Below, piece after piece: positions 23,458 through 32,065 of a stretch of 64,000 nt of DNA. The stretch is from Enterobacteriaceae bacterium RIT693 (GTDB taxonomy: Bacteria; Pseudomonadota; Gammaproteobacteria; Enterobacterales; Enterobacteriaceae). Numbering within the stretch: the stretch's first letter is position 1; the number at the start of each line of letters is the position of its first letter. Below the pieces are notes generated by a model, which was given only the letters and a program-made list of their open reading frames with translations, was not told the origin of the DNA and searched no databases. The stretch lies in the NCBI GenBank assembly GCA_009668225.1, contig WJYK01000004.1, positions 1-64,000 of the forward strand. Reading direction: 5' to 3'. The translations under genes and the position numbers were made by a program.

Positions 23458-23585
23458 TATAGACTCGTCATATTTCAAGCTGCAGCTGTGTTGATTGCAT
23501 CCGCTCACTTAGCCACATCGTTAGCTATGCTCCTGAGGATGCCTGGCCTTGCCGCCTTACTGCAACTCGAATTATGTAGAGTATA
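23458..23585. repeat. ERIC (IRU) intergenic repeat
   Basis: About 128 bp that match the ERIC consensus end to end: ACTCGTCATATTTCAAGCTGCAG at one end, a central imperfect palindrome around GTTAGC, and GCCGCCTTACTGCAACTCGAAT with GAGTATA at the other. It fills much of the 345-nt gap between the divergent ytfB and fklB; the rest (23586-23770) holds the fklB upstream region with no clear motif. Confidence 0.88.
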
Positions 23586-23770
23586 AGCGCTAACTGTTTG
23601 ATGCCTGAAGCAATCCTGGTTTCCGTGACGGTAAACCGCAATTTCGCGCCCGTATAAGCTATTGTTCCCGTTTCGTTTGCATTTGTCACCTTTCCTCCAT
23701 TGCCATTTACCCTGCGGATTGACGCTGTTATGCTTCGGGCTTGCTTTTAAACATCATGAAAGGAAAATCC

Positions 23771-24391
23771 ATGACAACCCCTTCTTTTGACAGCGTCGAA
23801 GCGCAAGCAAGTTACGGTATTGGTTTACAGGTGGGCCAGCAGCTGAGCGAGTCCGGCCTGCAAGGTTTACTGCCAGAAGCGCTGGTCGCCGGTCTCCGTG
23901 ACGCGCTGGAAGGGAATGCCCCGGCCGTTCCTGTTGACGTTGTACACCGCGCTCTGCGTGAAGTTCACGAGCGCGCGGACGAAGTGCGTCGCGAGCGCCA
24001 GAAAGAGCTGGCCGTAGAAGGTCAGAAATACCTGGCTGAGAACGCAGAGAAAGAGGGCGTGAGCAGCACCGAATCCGGCCTGCAGTTCCGCGTTATCACT
24101 CAGGGCACCGGCCCGATCCCTGCCCGTAAAGATCACGTGCGCGTGCATTATACCGGTAAGCTTATCGATGGCACCGTTTTCGACAGCTCCGTACAGCGTG
24201 GCGAACCGGCAGAATTCCCGGTAAGCGGCGTTATTGCTGGCTGGATCGAAGCGCTGACCCTAATGCCGGTCGGCTCCAAATGGGAACTGACTATTCCACA
24301 CAACCTCGCTTACGGCGAGCGCGGTGCCGGTGCCTCTATCCCGCCATTCAGCGCCCTGGTCTTTGAAGTCGAGCTGCTGGAAATTCTGTAA
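23771..24391 (+). CDS. fklB: FKBP-type peptidyl-prolyl isomerase FklB (FKBP22)
   Basis: Dimeric cis-trans prolyl isomerase. The protein is 206 aa: an N-terminal helical dimerisation domain (about 1-90), a long linking helix, and a C-terminal FKBP domain with [16 protein letters not shown] and [14 protein letters not shown] plus the AYGERGAG loop. I chose the ATG at 23771 ([12 protein letters not shown]), with AGGAAAA upstream; an earlier ATG would add ten residues not in the family. Single gene with its own terminator. Confidence 0.96.
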   Translation: MTTPSFDSVEAQASYGIGLQVGQQLSESGLQGLLPEALVAGLRDALEGNAPAVPVDVVHRALREVHERADEVRRERQKELAVEGQKYLAENAEKEGVSSTESGLQFRVITQGTGPIPARKDHVRVHYTGKLIDGTVFDSSVQRGEPAEFPVSGVIAGWIEALTLMPVGSKWELTIPHNLAYGERGAGASIPPFSALVFEVELLEIL

Positions 24392-24401
24392 AGTCCTCAG
24401 A

Positions 24402-24424
24402 ACCCCGCCGAGCGCGGGGTTTTG
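24402..24424 (+). terminator. Intrinsic terminator after fklB
   Basis: Stem ACCCCGC/GCGGGGT with loop CGAGC followed by TTT, 10 nt past the stop. Confidence 0.8.
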
Positions 24425-24668
24425 CATTGCCTGATAATAAACTGGCGTGATTTTATCTTGCATTAACCCGTTTTACGGGTGTTTTTGTGAGCTATATCCC
24501 GCTGTGAATGCGATTTCACACTCAAATAAAACAAAAAATTAACATTACCCTTGTGCTTATTATTTATCCCGCCGATTCTTACCTCGTATCACGCAAACAA
24601 CATCACGTAAAAACAGTTCACGGGCCAGTAGAGCCTGAAAAAACAGACAGGTACAGGAAAATACAAAC

Positions 24669-26081
24669 ATGGTAGATCAGGTCAAAGTCGCGGACGAAGC
24701 TCAGGCTCCGACCGAGCAGTCGCTGCGGCGTAATTTAACAAACCGTCATATCCAGCTTATTGCCATTGGGGGTGCCATCGGCACCGGCTTGTTTATGGGG
24801 TCAGGGAAAACCATCAGCCTTGCGGGGCCGTCCATCATCTTCGTCTACATGATAATCGGCTTTATGCTGTTCTTCGTGATGCGAGCGATGGGAGAGTTAC
24901 TGTTATCTAATCTTGAATATAAGTCGTTTAGCGATTTTGCCGCCGATTTATTAGGGCCGTGGGCGGGGTATTTCACCGGCTGGACGTACTGGTTCTGTTG
25001 GGTGGTGACCGGCATGGCGGACGTGGTAGCGATAACCGCCTACGCCCAGTTCTGGTTCCCCGGGCTTTCTGACTGGGTCGCTTCTCTGGCGGTTGTGCTG
25101 GTGCTGTTGAGCCTGAACCTGGCCACCGTGAAGATGTTCGGTGAGATGGAGTTTTGGTTTGCGATGATCAAAATCGTCGCCATCGTCGCGCTGATCGTCA
25201 TTGGCCTGGTGATGGTGCTGACCAGCTTCCATTCCCCGTCAGGCGTTGAGGCCTCCTTCAACAACCTCTGGAATGACGGCGGCTGGTTCCCTAAAGGCAT
25301 CAGTGGATTCTTTGCCGGGTTCCAGATAGCGGTCTTCGCCTTCGTCGGCATTGAGTTGGTGGGGACCACCGCGGCTGAAACCAAAGATCCTGAGAAATCA
25401 CTGCCGCGCGCGATTAACTCGATCCCGGTGCGTATCATCATGTTCTACGTCTTCTCGCTGATTATCATCATGTCGGTGACGCCGTGGAGCTCCGTTGTGC
25501 CGGATAAGAGCCCGTTCGTTGAGCTGTTCGTGCTGGTGGGTCTGCCTGCGGCGGCAAGTATCATCAACTTTGTGGTGCTGACCTCTGCGGCTTCTTCCGC
25601 TAACAGTGGGGTGTTCTCGACCAGCCGCATGCTGTTCGGCCTGGCACAGGACGGCGTAGCGCCTAAAGCGTTCGCCAAGCTCTCCAAACGTGCGGTGCCG
25701 GCAAAAGGGCTGACCTTCTCCTGCATCTGCCTGCTGGGCGGCGTGGTAATGCTCTACGTCAATCCAAACGTGATCGCGGCGTTCACGATGATAACGACGG
25801 TATCGGCGATCCTGTTCATGTTCGTTTGGACCATTATTCTTTGCTCGTACCTGGTGTACCGCAAACAGCGTCCTCACCTGCACGAGAAGTCCATCTACAA
25901 AATGCCGCTGGGCAAGCTGATGTGCTGGGTGTGTATGGCGTTCTTCGTGTTTGTGATTGTCCTGCTGACGCTGGAAGACGATACCCGTCAGGCGCTGATC
26001 GTGACGCCGCTGTGGTTCGTTGTGCTGGGTGCTGGCTGGTTGTTTGTCGGTAAGAAACGCCTGGCGAATATCCGGAAATAG
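24669..26081 (+). CDS. cycA: D-serine/D-alanine/glycine permease CycA
   Basis: Proton symporter of the APC superfamily that imports glycine, D-alanine, D-serine and D-cycloserine. The protein is 470 aa, identical in length to E. coli CycA, with about 12 membrane segments and the family signature IAIGGAIGTGLFMGSG near residue 33. In E. coli the mRNA is repressed by the small RNA GcvB; the 277-nt leader region here was not checked for a site. Confidence 0.96.
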   Translation: MVDQVKVADEAQAPTEQSLRRNLTNRHIQLIAIGGAIGTGLFMGSGKTISLAGPSIIFVYMIIGFMLFFVMRAMGELLLSNLEYKSFSDFAADLLGPWAGYFTGWTYWFCWVVTGMADVVAITAYAQFWFPGLSDWVASLAVVLVLLSLNLATVKMFGEMEFWFAMIKIVAIVALIVIGLVMVLTSFHSPSGVEASFNNLWNDGGWFPKGISGFFAGFQIAVFAFVGIELVGTTAAETKDPEKSLPRAINSIPVRIIMFYVFSLIIIMSVTPWSSVVPDKSPFVELFVLVGLPAAASIINFVVLTSAASSANSGVFSTSRMLFGLAQDGVAPKAFAKLSKRAVPAKGLTFSCICLLGGVVMLYVNPNVIAAFTMITTVSAILFMFVWTIILCSYLVYRKQRPHLHEKSIYKMPLGKLMCWVCMAFFVFVIVLLTLEDDTRQALIVTPLWFVVLGAGWLFVGKKRLANIRK

Positions 26082-26103
26082 ACGAGTTAGAATACGCGCT
26101 AAA

Positions 26104-26133
26104 AAACCTCTCTCCCTTTTGGGGCGAGAGGTT
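26104..26133. terminator. Shared terminator between convergent cycA and ytfE
   Basis: Stem AAACCTCTC/GAGAGGTTT around a CTCCC...GGGGC region. The T run is better on the minus strand (for ytfE). The inner CTCCCTTTTGGGG resembles the rnr-rlmB repeat at 16190. Confidence 0.7.
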
Positions 26134-26153
26134 TAGTGAGGGAAAAATCTTAG

Positions 26154-26816
26154 TTATTCGCCACTTAACGCTCTTGGGAACAGGACGTTATTCTCCAGGC
26201 TGATGTGGTTCATCAGATCGTCAATCAGCTCATTAATTCCGTTATACATCGCTTTCCACGTCGTGCAGGCTTCCGGCGGCGGCGTCACGTTATTGGTGGT
26301 GTGTTTGATAACCTCCAGCAGTTCACCCGCATCATCATGCTCGCTTTCCATCACGCTGATTGGCCCACCGGCCTGAGTGCCCATGCCCTGCTTAATCATC
26401 GGGAACAGGATTTGTTCCTCTTTCATCATGTGGCTGCTCAATTCCTGATGCAGCATGGTGAGGTATTTCGCCAGCCCTTTCGGCACATTTGGCTTATCGG
26501 CATGGACGCGTTCGACTTTGGTTGCCTGCAGAATCAGCTCCGGCAGCTGCTCACGGTGGCGGTCGTGGAAGCGGACAATAATATGATCGATGATTTCTGC
26601 CAACGGGGCTGTGTGCCAGTCTTTCTCCGCCGGTTCTTCGGCTAACGCGGCCAGCTTCGCTTCAATTTCTTCTAAATTGAGTTCTTTACGTGTTGCCGCG
26701 CGCAGCAGCGTCTGCTTGCCGCCACAGCAAAAATCCAGGTCCAGTTTACGGAACAGCGCCGAGGCGCGGGGAATCGTCAGCGCCAGTTCGCCCAGGGGTT
26801 GATCGCGGTAGGCCAT
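26154..26816 (-). CDS. ytfE: Iron-sulfur cluster repair di-iron protein YtfE (RIC)
   Basis: Hemerythrin-like di-iron protein that repairs Fe-S clusters damaged by nitric oxide or peroxide. The protein is 220 aa. The N-terminal ScdA-like domain has the Cys30-Cys31 pair (FCCGGK). All the di-iron ligands known for E. coli YtfE are present: His84, His129, Glu133, His160, His204, Glu208. A good NsrR operator lies 25 nt upstream of the start. Confidence 0.97.
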   Translation of the reverse strand: MAYRDQPLGELALTIPRASALFRKLDLDFCCGGKQTLLRAATRKELNLEEIEAKLAALAEEPAEKDWHTAPLAEIIDHIIVRFHDRHREQLPELILQATKVERVHADKPNVPKGLAKYLTMLHQELSSHMMKEEQILFPMIKQGMGTQAGGPISVMESEHDDAGELLEVIKHTTNNVTPPPEACTTWKAMYNGINELIDDLMNHISLENNVLFPRALSGE

Positions 26817-26840
26817 AGCAGGGTCCTCATAGTGAAATAT

Positions 26841-26863
26841 AAGGTGTATCTTAAATGCATCTT
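26841..26863 (-). promoter_or_regulatory. Candidate NsrR operator of ytfE
   Basis: AAGGTGTATCT-T-AAATGCATCTT is an 11-1-11 inverted repeat close to the NsrR consensus (AAGATGCATTT on each arm). One half matches perfectly and the other at 8 of 11. It lies directly upstream of ytfE, a known NsrR target, and nsrR itself is in this window. Confidence 0.8.
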
Positions 26864-26993
26864 TATCGGGGGACTATAACCCTTTTGGGGCACGAAGGAT
26901 AACGAGACATTTATCACAAAAAAGTTTTCGCATTAACATACTGAATGATTACAAAAAATCCCCAGAAATGGTGGTTTGTTGGGAAGAGCAGCA

Positions 26994-27020
26994 TAAATAA
27001 GCAGGGGACGCTGCCGATAG
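26994..27020 (+). promoter_or_regulatory. Sigma-28 (FliA) promoter of the chemoreceptor gene
   Basis: TAAA, exactly 15 nt, then GCCGATAG: one mismatch from the flagellar consensus TAAA-N15-GCCGATAA. It lies 40 nt upstream of the receptor start at 27060. Confidence 0.88.
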
Positions 27021-27059
27021 TTAGACGTTGGACAATACCTGTATAAGAAAAGGCAATAC

Positions 27060-28715
27060 ATGTTTAAAAGAATGAAAGTCATTACCTTGTTAATCACCGT
27101 ACTGATTGCGCTGGGCTTAATGCAGCTCCTCTCAGCCACGGTTTTCATCAATGCCCTCAATAACGACAAGAACAACTTCACCGTTTCCCAGCTTTCCAGC
27201 CAGAATGTTGCCGAGTTTACCGATGCCTGGATCGGCCTTAATCAGGCACGTGTGACGCTGAACCGCGGCATGCTGCGCATTCAGGGCAGCATGGCGAACC
27301 AGATTAACGGCGGGCAGCTCCAGGAACTCGTCGCAACGGCCAATGCGTTGCTTGCGGAGGCACAAAGCCATTTCGAGAAATACCAGGCGCTGCCGGATAC
27401 CCCAGGTTTACGCCCACACCTGAGCGATGAACTGGAAGAGCAGTACCGCAACTACTCTTCCACGCTCGCCAAAATGAACACCTTCCTCGCGCAGGGCAAC
27501 CTGGAGCAGATGTTCAAACAGAATGCGGAACAGAAACAGGTTGCGATGCAGAAGGTCTACCGTGAATGGCGTGATGAACAGGCGGAGCTTTCCAGCGAAG
27601 GTGTTCGCGATAATCAGGCCGACTACCAGCGGATTCTGTGGATCCTCGGCGTCGTCATGCTCGGCGTGATTGGGGTGATTGTAGTGAGCTGGGTGGCGAT
27701 GCGCCGGGTTTTGCTCCTGCCACTGAATGAGGTTATGGGACATATACGCGCCATTGCGGCAGGTGATTTGACTCAGTCTATTGATGCTGGAGGTAAAAAC
27801 GAAATGGCGCTGTTGGCAAACAGCGTGCAAGAGATGCAGGCCGCGCTGGCGAATACGGTCGGCGTGGTGCGTGACGGTGCCGATACCATCTATACCGGTG
27901 CCGGTGAAATTTCCGCTGGCAGTAATGACCTCTCTTCCCGTACCGAACAGCAGGCGGCTTCGCTGGAGGAAACGGCGGCCAGCATGGAACAACTGACGGC
28001 CACGGTGAAGCAAAACGCCGACAACGCCCGTCAGGCTTCGCGCCTTGCGCTGGACGCCTCAACGACCGCGAAGAAAGGCGGTAACGTGGTGGAAGGCGTG
28101 GTGCGGACGATGGACGAAATTGCCACCAGCTCAAGTAAAATTGCCCAAATCACCAGCGTGATCGACGGTATTGCCTTCCAGACCAACATTCTGGCGCTTA
28201 ACGCCGCAGTAGAAGCCGCCCGTGCGGGGGAGCAGGGGCGCGGTTTTGCCGTGGTGGCCGGTGAGGTGCGTACGCTTGCTCAGCGCAGCGCGCAGGCGGC
28301 AAAAGAGATTAAGGCCCTGATTGATGACTCCGGTGAGCGCGTGAATGCGGGTTCTGACCTGGTGAATGAGGCCGGTAAAACGATGGCGGAAATCGTCAGC
28401 GCCGTCACCCGAGTCACCGATATTATGGGCGAGATTGCCTCTGCGTCTGACGAACAAAGCCGGGGTATCGATCAGGTTGGGCAGGCCGTGGCTGAGATGG
28501 ACCGCGTGACTCAGCAGAATGCTTCGCTGGTAGAAGAATCCGCGGCCGCAGCGGCTGCGCTTGAGGAGCAGGCTTCGCGCCTTAACGAGGCGGTCGCGGT
28601 GTTTAAAATTAATCGCAGTTCCCCGGTGCTGGTGAAAGCCACCCAGGTGAAAGCGCCGCAGTTGAAAACAAAACAGGTGATGCCGGTTTCGGAAGCGAAC
28701 TGGGAAACCTTCTAA
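27060..28715 (+). CDS. Methyl-accepting chemotaxis protein, Tsr/Tar-like
   Basis: Transmembrane chemoreceptor of 551 aa. TM1 (about 8-30) and TM2 (about 192-214) flank a periplasmic four-helix bundle; a HAMP domain (about 215-267) and a long cytoplasmic signalling hairpin with the conserved tip [21 protein letters not shown] follow. It ends in NWETF, the docking pentapeptide for CheR and CheB. By E. coli Tsr numbering, Arg64, Asn68, Arg69 and Arg73 are conserved, but the second contact patch differs (Phe151 to Met, Thr156 to Ala, Gln157 to Glu). The ligand is probably an amino acid, perhaps not serine. E. coli has no receptor at this locus. Confidence 0.93.
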   Translation: MFKRMKVITLLITVLIALGLMQLLSATVFINALNNDKNNFTVSQLSSQNVAEFTDAWIGLNQARVTLNRGMLRIQGSMANQINGGQLQELVATANALLAEAQSHFEKYQALPDTPGLRPHLSDELEEQYRNYSSTLAKMNTFLAQGNLEQMFKQNAEQKQVAMQKVYREWRDEQAELSSEGVRDNQADYQRILWILGVVMLGVIGVIVVSWVAMRRVLLLPLNEVMGHIRAIAAGDLTQSIDAGGKNEMALLANSVQEMQAALANTVGVVRDGADTIYTGAGEISAGSNDLSSRTEQQAASLEETAASMEQLTATVKQNADNARQASRLALDASTTAKKGGNVVEGVVRTMDEIATSSSKIAQITSVIDGIAFQTNILALNAAVEAARAGEQGRGFAVVAGEVRTLAQRSAQAAKEIKALIDDSGERVNAGSDLVNEAGKTMAEIVSAVTRVTDIMGEIASASDEQSRGIDQVGQAVAEMDRVTQQNASLVEESAAAAAALEEQASRLNEAVAVFKINRSSPVLVKATQVKAPQLKTKQVMPVSEANWETF

Positions 28716-28749
28716 AAAGCTCCCGGCAACCTTAAGCCGGGAGCTTTTT
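28714..28749 (+). terminator. Intrinsic terminator after the Tsr-like receptor
   Basis: Stem AAAAGCTCCCGGC/GCCGGGAGCTTTT with T run, overlapping the stop codon region. A second short hairpin with TTTTTT (28757-28779) follows in tandem. Confidence 0.88.
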
Positions 28750-28756
28750 CTCTCAG

Positions 28757-28779
28757 GCCGGGCTAAGTCCGGCTTTTTT
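28757..28779 (+). terminator. Second tandem terminator, at the end of ytfF
   Basis: GCCGG and CCGGC pair around GCTAAGT and are followed by TTTTTTA. It touches the last bases of the convergent ytfF. Confidence 0.6.
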
Positions 28780-29743
28780 ATACTTCGGAAACCTGAACTA
28801 CCGTCGTTTTTGCCGGTTTGGAACGTACCGACAGTATCACGCCAATTGTCAGGCATAACACCCCGCACAGCGTTAGCAGCGGCGGCCAGCTTTGGCGAAT
28901 CATAAAGTTGTAAGCCAGGCCGGCTAAGATCTCAAAGACGATCAGTGGGCCGACAATCACCGTTGGCAGGCGCTGGCAGGCCGTGTTCCAGCACAGATTT
29001 CCCAGCCACGAACAGAGAATGGCAATCGCCAGCATCAGAGTGATAAACACTTCCGGGCGCGGGCCGAAGGGCAGGGTAAAGCCCGCATCGTGGCTGCCCA
29101 TCCAGATACAGACGCCGATATAGCCGATAAGCGAAAACGGCAGCGTTGAAAGCCCCTGAACCGTTGCCCACATCATGGGATTTTTCTCCGGATTCTCACG
29201 CAGCCAGCGGGCATTGCGCAGGGCATACCAGGCCCAGCAGGCAACCGAAACAAACGCCAGCAGAATACCGCTTACGTAGCGCCACCAGCTGAAATCGGCC
29301 TGCTCGCCGCGAAGTTCGGCGGTATTCACCATGATCAGCCCGGCGGCAATCACCACCAGCGCCGGGGCAAGACGCCGCCACGGCAGCTTGCCGTCCCTTT
29401 TGCTGTACAGCAGGTTAGCAAAAATAGGGATAACCACCGGCAGCGTGCCAATAATCATGGTTGCGATAGGTGCCCCGGTACGCTGGATGGCGCTCGCCAG
29501 GCAAACGTAATAAATCAGGTTACCCACGCTCGAGAGCTTCAGGGCGGTAAACCAGTCCTGGCGGCTCAGCTCGCGCAGGCGTTTACGCCCAAGCCAGGCG
29601 ATGGGAAGAGCAATCAGCCCAAGGGCTGAATAACGCCCGGTCGACTGCAGGGCCGCCGGGTAGTCCGGGACAATAATTGGCCCAACGAAAATTAATCCCC
29701 ACATCAGCCCCGCCAGCAGGGCATACAGCACACCACTTAACAT
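28778..29743 (-). CDS. ytfF: EamA/DMT-family transporter YtfF
   Basis: A 321-aa integral membrane protein of the drug/metabolite transporter superfamily with about ten membrane helices in two EamA repeats; its sequence MLSGVLYALLAGLMWGLIFVGP matches E. coli YtfF at the same length. The substrate is unknown. The ATG at 29743 sits 7 nt after AGGA; upstream in-frame ATGs lack that spacing. An AraC-type regulator gene lies immediately upstream on the same strand. Confidence 0.92.
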   Translation of the reverse strand: MLSGVLYALLAGLMWGLIFVGPIIVPDYPAALQSTGRYSALGLIALPIAWLGRKRLRELSRQDWFTALKLSSVGNLIYYVCLASAIQRTGAPIATMIIGTLPVVIPIFANLLYSKRDGKLPWRRLAPALVVIAAGLIMVNTAELRGEQADFSWWRYVSGILLAFVSVACWAWYALRNARWLRENPEKNPMMWATVQGLSTLPFSLIGYIGVCIWMGSHDAGFTLPFGPRPEVFITLMLAIAILCSWLGNLCWNTACQRLPTVIVGPLIVFEILAGLAYNFMIRQSWPPLLTLCGVLCLTIGVILSVRSKPAKTTVVQVSEV

Positions 29744-29823
29744 CTTCATTTCCTGCAACAACACAATTTAGCGGCAGTGTAGGGGGGCTGCGCGACGGCG
29801 TATTGTACCAGGTTGCTGTCTTG

Positions 29824-30660
29824 TTAGCGGGTGACCTGCTTTTGGTAACGAACGGGGGTAATGCCGTAGCGCTGGGCAAACGCGCGGGTCAGGTGCGCCT
29901 GGTCCGTCAGGCCGCTGGCGGCGGCAACCTGAGCGGCAGGCATGCCGCCGGTGAGGAACTGCTTGGCGTGCCAAAGGCGGATAGCCATCAGCATCTGATG
30001 CGGGGTGACGTGATAGCAGGCTTTGAATTGCCGCTGAAAATGGTAAGGGCTAAGGGAAACCAGCGACGCTAAATCTTCAAGGGTGATGGTGTGCATATAG
30101 TTATCGTAGAGAAACTCGCGCACCAGGGTGAAGCGGTTGGCCGCCTCCTGGAGTCCGGGCAGATGTCGGGCATAGGGGCGAAAAGCCTCGACGAGGTTCA
30201 GCAGCAGCCCCTGCTGGGTCAGCGTGTCTTCGGCCTGCCACAGGCCCGCGATAAACTGTGAAACCTGGCGGGCGCGGGCAGGGTCGTGATTCACGGCGGC
30301 GTTAAACCACCAGCTTCTCTCCCCGGTTAGCGACTCCAGCAGCTCAGGGTCCAGATAAATCATGCGGTATTGCCAGCCGTCTTCGCTGGCGGCTTCGCCG
30401 GTATGCAGCTCGTCCGGGTTCATCAGAACCAGCGAATCGGTTGGCGCAACCAGCTGTTCCCCGCGGTAACGAAAGCGCTCCGCTCCCCAGGTGATTGCCC
30501 CGATGCCGAAGGCTTCATGGGTGTGCGGCTCGAAGGCGTACTTCGCAATATGGGCGTGATAAAGCTCAACGCCTGGCAGCTGCGGCAAATGCCGGAACTG
30601 GGCGCTGTCTCTCTCATCGCTAAACTGCTCGGGAACTCCCTGCACGCTCTTTCTCTCCAC
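29824..30660 (-). CDS. AraC-family transcriptional regulator
   Basis: A 278-aa protein with an N-terminal cupin-like AraC-binding domain (about 20-150; HTHEAFGIG and MNPDELHTG motifs) and a C-terminal pair of helix-turn-helix units (about 175-275; LEDLASLVSLSPYHFQRQFKA and ASGLTDQAHLTRAFAQRYGITP). The start is GTG at 30660 with GGGAGAG 6 nt before it. It lies 80 nt upstream of ytfF on the same strand; regulators of this type often control an adjacent exporter, so ytfF is the likely target (inference). No equivalent lies here in E. coli. Exact family member not identified. Confidence 0.88.
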   Translation of the reverse strand: MERKSVQGVPEQFSDERDSAQFRHLPQLPGVELYHAHIAKYAFEPHTHEAFGIGAITWGAERFRYRGEQLVAPTDSLVLMNPDELHTGEAASEDGWQYRMIYLDPELLESLTGERSWWFNAAVNHDPARARQVSQFIAGLWQAEDTLTQQGLLLNLVEAFRPYARHLPGLQEAANRFTLVREFLYDNYMHTITLEDLASLVSLSPYHFQRQFKACYHVTPHQMLMAIRLWHAKQFLTGGMPAAQVAAASGLTDQAHLTRAFAQRYGITPVRYQKQVTR

Positions 30661-30725
30661 GCGGACTCTCCCGTTATTATAGAGATGTCCGCGTGTAGGG
30701 CTAGTTATTAACCAGTTTTTAACAA

Positions 30726-31574
30726 CTACAGGGCGCTTTTGACGCTGTCGCTGAGCGAGGTCGTTGGGCGGCCAATCAGCTTGCTGAGCTGGTGGCTGTC
30801 GTCAAACAGTCCGCCTTTTTCCGCGCCTGCATCGGAGTTTGCCAGCAGCGCCGCGAAACCTTCCGGCAGGCCAGCGCCCTGAAGTGCAGCTTTAAAATCG
30901 GCTTCGTCCAGGTTCTGATAAACCACAGGTTTGCCGCTTTGCTGGCTTACTTCCGCCGCCAGCTCGGCCAGCGTCCAGCCGCGATCGCCCGCCAGCTCGT
31001 AAACTTTGCCCGCCTGGTTATCCAGCGTCAGTACTTTAGCCGCTGCGGCCGCGTAGTCTGCTCGCGTAGCGGAGGCGATTTTGCCTTCCCCGGCGCTGCC
31101 GATAAACACGCCATGCTGAATAGCCGGCGGTACGCTGGCCAGATAGTTTTCGGTATACCAGCCGTTACGCAGCAGCACGAACGGTACGCCGGACTCTTTA
31201 AGCTGTTGCTCGGTGACGATGTGTTCTTCGGCAAGGGCCAGCGGCGATTTGTCGGCATGCAGCAGGCTGGTGTAGGCGATGAGCTTAACGCCCGCTTGTT
31301 TTGCTGCGGCAATAATATTGCTGTGCTGAACGGCTCGTTGACCTACCTCGCTGGAGGAGATCAACAGCACTTTTTCCACGCCGGAGAAAGCCTTCGCCAG
31401 GGCTGACACGTCGCCGTAATCCGCCGCACGAACCTGCACGCCTCGGCGGGCAAACTCTTCTACTTTGGCCGGGTTACGCACCACGGCCACAATCTCTTCG
31501 GCTTTCACCGTATTCAGTAAATCTTCAATCACAAGGCGGCCTAGCTGGCCGGATGCGCCGGTAATCGCAATCAT
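30726..31574 (-). CDS. qorB: NADPH:quinone oxidoreductase QorB
   Basis: SDR/NmrA-like quinone reductase. The protein is 282 aa, with the NADPH-binding GASGQLG at 7-13, VVRNPAK for the phosphate of NADPH, and the family segment YTSLLHADKSP. I chose the ATG at 31574 (MIAITGASGQ), as in E. coli QorB; an upstream in-frame start would add ten residues. It is divergent from its likely regulator qorR over a 92-nt promoter region. Confidence 0.95.
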   Translation of the reverse strand: MIAITGASGQLGRLVIEDLLNTVKAEEIVAVVRNPAKVEEFARRGVQVRAADYGDVSALAKAFSGVEKVLLISSSEVGQRAVQHSNIIAAAKQAGVKLIAYTSLLHADKSPLALAEEHIVTEQQLKESGVPFVLLRNGWYTENYLASVPPAIQHGVFIGSAGEGKIASATRADYAAAAAKVLTLDNQAGKVYELAGDRGWTLAELAAEVSQQSGKPVVYQNLDEADFKAALQGAGLPEGFAALLANSDAGAEKGGLFDDSHQLSKLIGRPTTSLSDSVKSAL

Positions 31575-31626
31575 GATCAATCTCCTGGGTGATGTTTCGA
31601 ACAAGTTGTGTCACACTAACACCATA

Positions 31627-31643
31627 ACTAACTTTTAGTAAGT
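31627..31643. promoter_or_regulatory. Candidate QorR operator in the qorB-qorR promoter region
   Basis: ACTAAC-TTTTA-GTAAGT is a near-perfect inverted repeat (arms ACTTAC, one mismatch) midway between the divergent genes. The position suits a HxlR-type repressor controlling both promoters. Confidence 0.5.
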
Positions 31644-31666
31644 ATGCACAAAAAGGTAAGTGTTAA

Positions 31667-32062
31667 ATGAGTGAAATCAGCGAAGCGCCCATGACGCTGG
31701 GCGAGCAATTGCGCAACGGCAACCTGTTTAGCGATAAATGCCCGTCGCGGGACGTGCTGAAGCACGTGACCAGCCGCTGGGGTGTTTTAATTCTAGTGGC
31801 ATTACAGGACGGCACTCATCGGTTCAGCGATTTAAGGCGCAAGATGGGCGGCGTGAGCGAGAAGATGCTGGCGCAGACGCTGCAATGGCTGGAAGCGGAC
31901 GGTTTTGTAGATCGCAAATCTTACCCGGTTGTGCCGCCGCACGTGGAGTACACGCTGACGCCGATGGGGCATGAAATTGCCGATAAAGTGGCCGCGCTGG
32001 CCGACTGGATAGAAGAGAATTTGCCGCAGGTGATGGCGTCCCGCGAAAAACGGGACGCCTGA
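31667..32062 (+). CDS. qorR: HxlR-family redox regulator QorR (YtfH)
   Basis: A 131-aa winged-helix regulator of the HxlR (DUF24) family, many of which sense electrophiles or quinones through an N-terminal cysteine. Cys25 is present in SDKCPSRDVLKHVTSRWG, and the recognition region is GTHRFSDLRRKMGGVSEKML. It is divergent from qorB. Its stop is only 3 nt from the stop of the convergent cpdB, with a hairpin inside its last codons. Confidence 0.93.
   Translation: MSEISEAPMTLGEQLRNGNLFSDKCPSRDVLKHVTSRWGVLILVALQDGTHRFSDLRRKMGGVSEKMLAQTLQWLEADGFVDRKSYPVVPPHVEYTLTPMGHEIADKVAALADWIEENLPQVMASREKRDA
32037..32059. terminator. Hairpin inside the end of qorR
   Basis: GCGTCCCG and CGGGACGC form an 8-bp stem within the last codons of qorR, next to the cpdB stop. 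There is no T run on either strand; possibly a compact shared 3-prime end structure. Confidence 0.4.
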
Positions 32063-32065
32063 GAC

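Noticed and set aside
24291-24316. GGAACT...CCACACA inside fklB as a third hrp box
   Set aside because: The spacing is only 7 nt, not 15-16, and it lies inside a conserved coding sequence.
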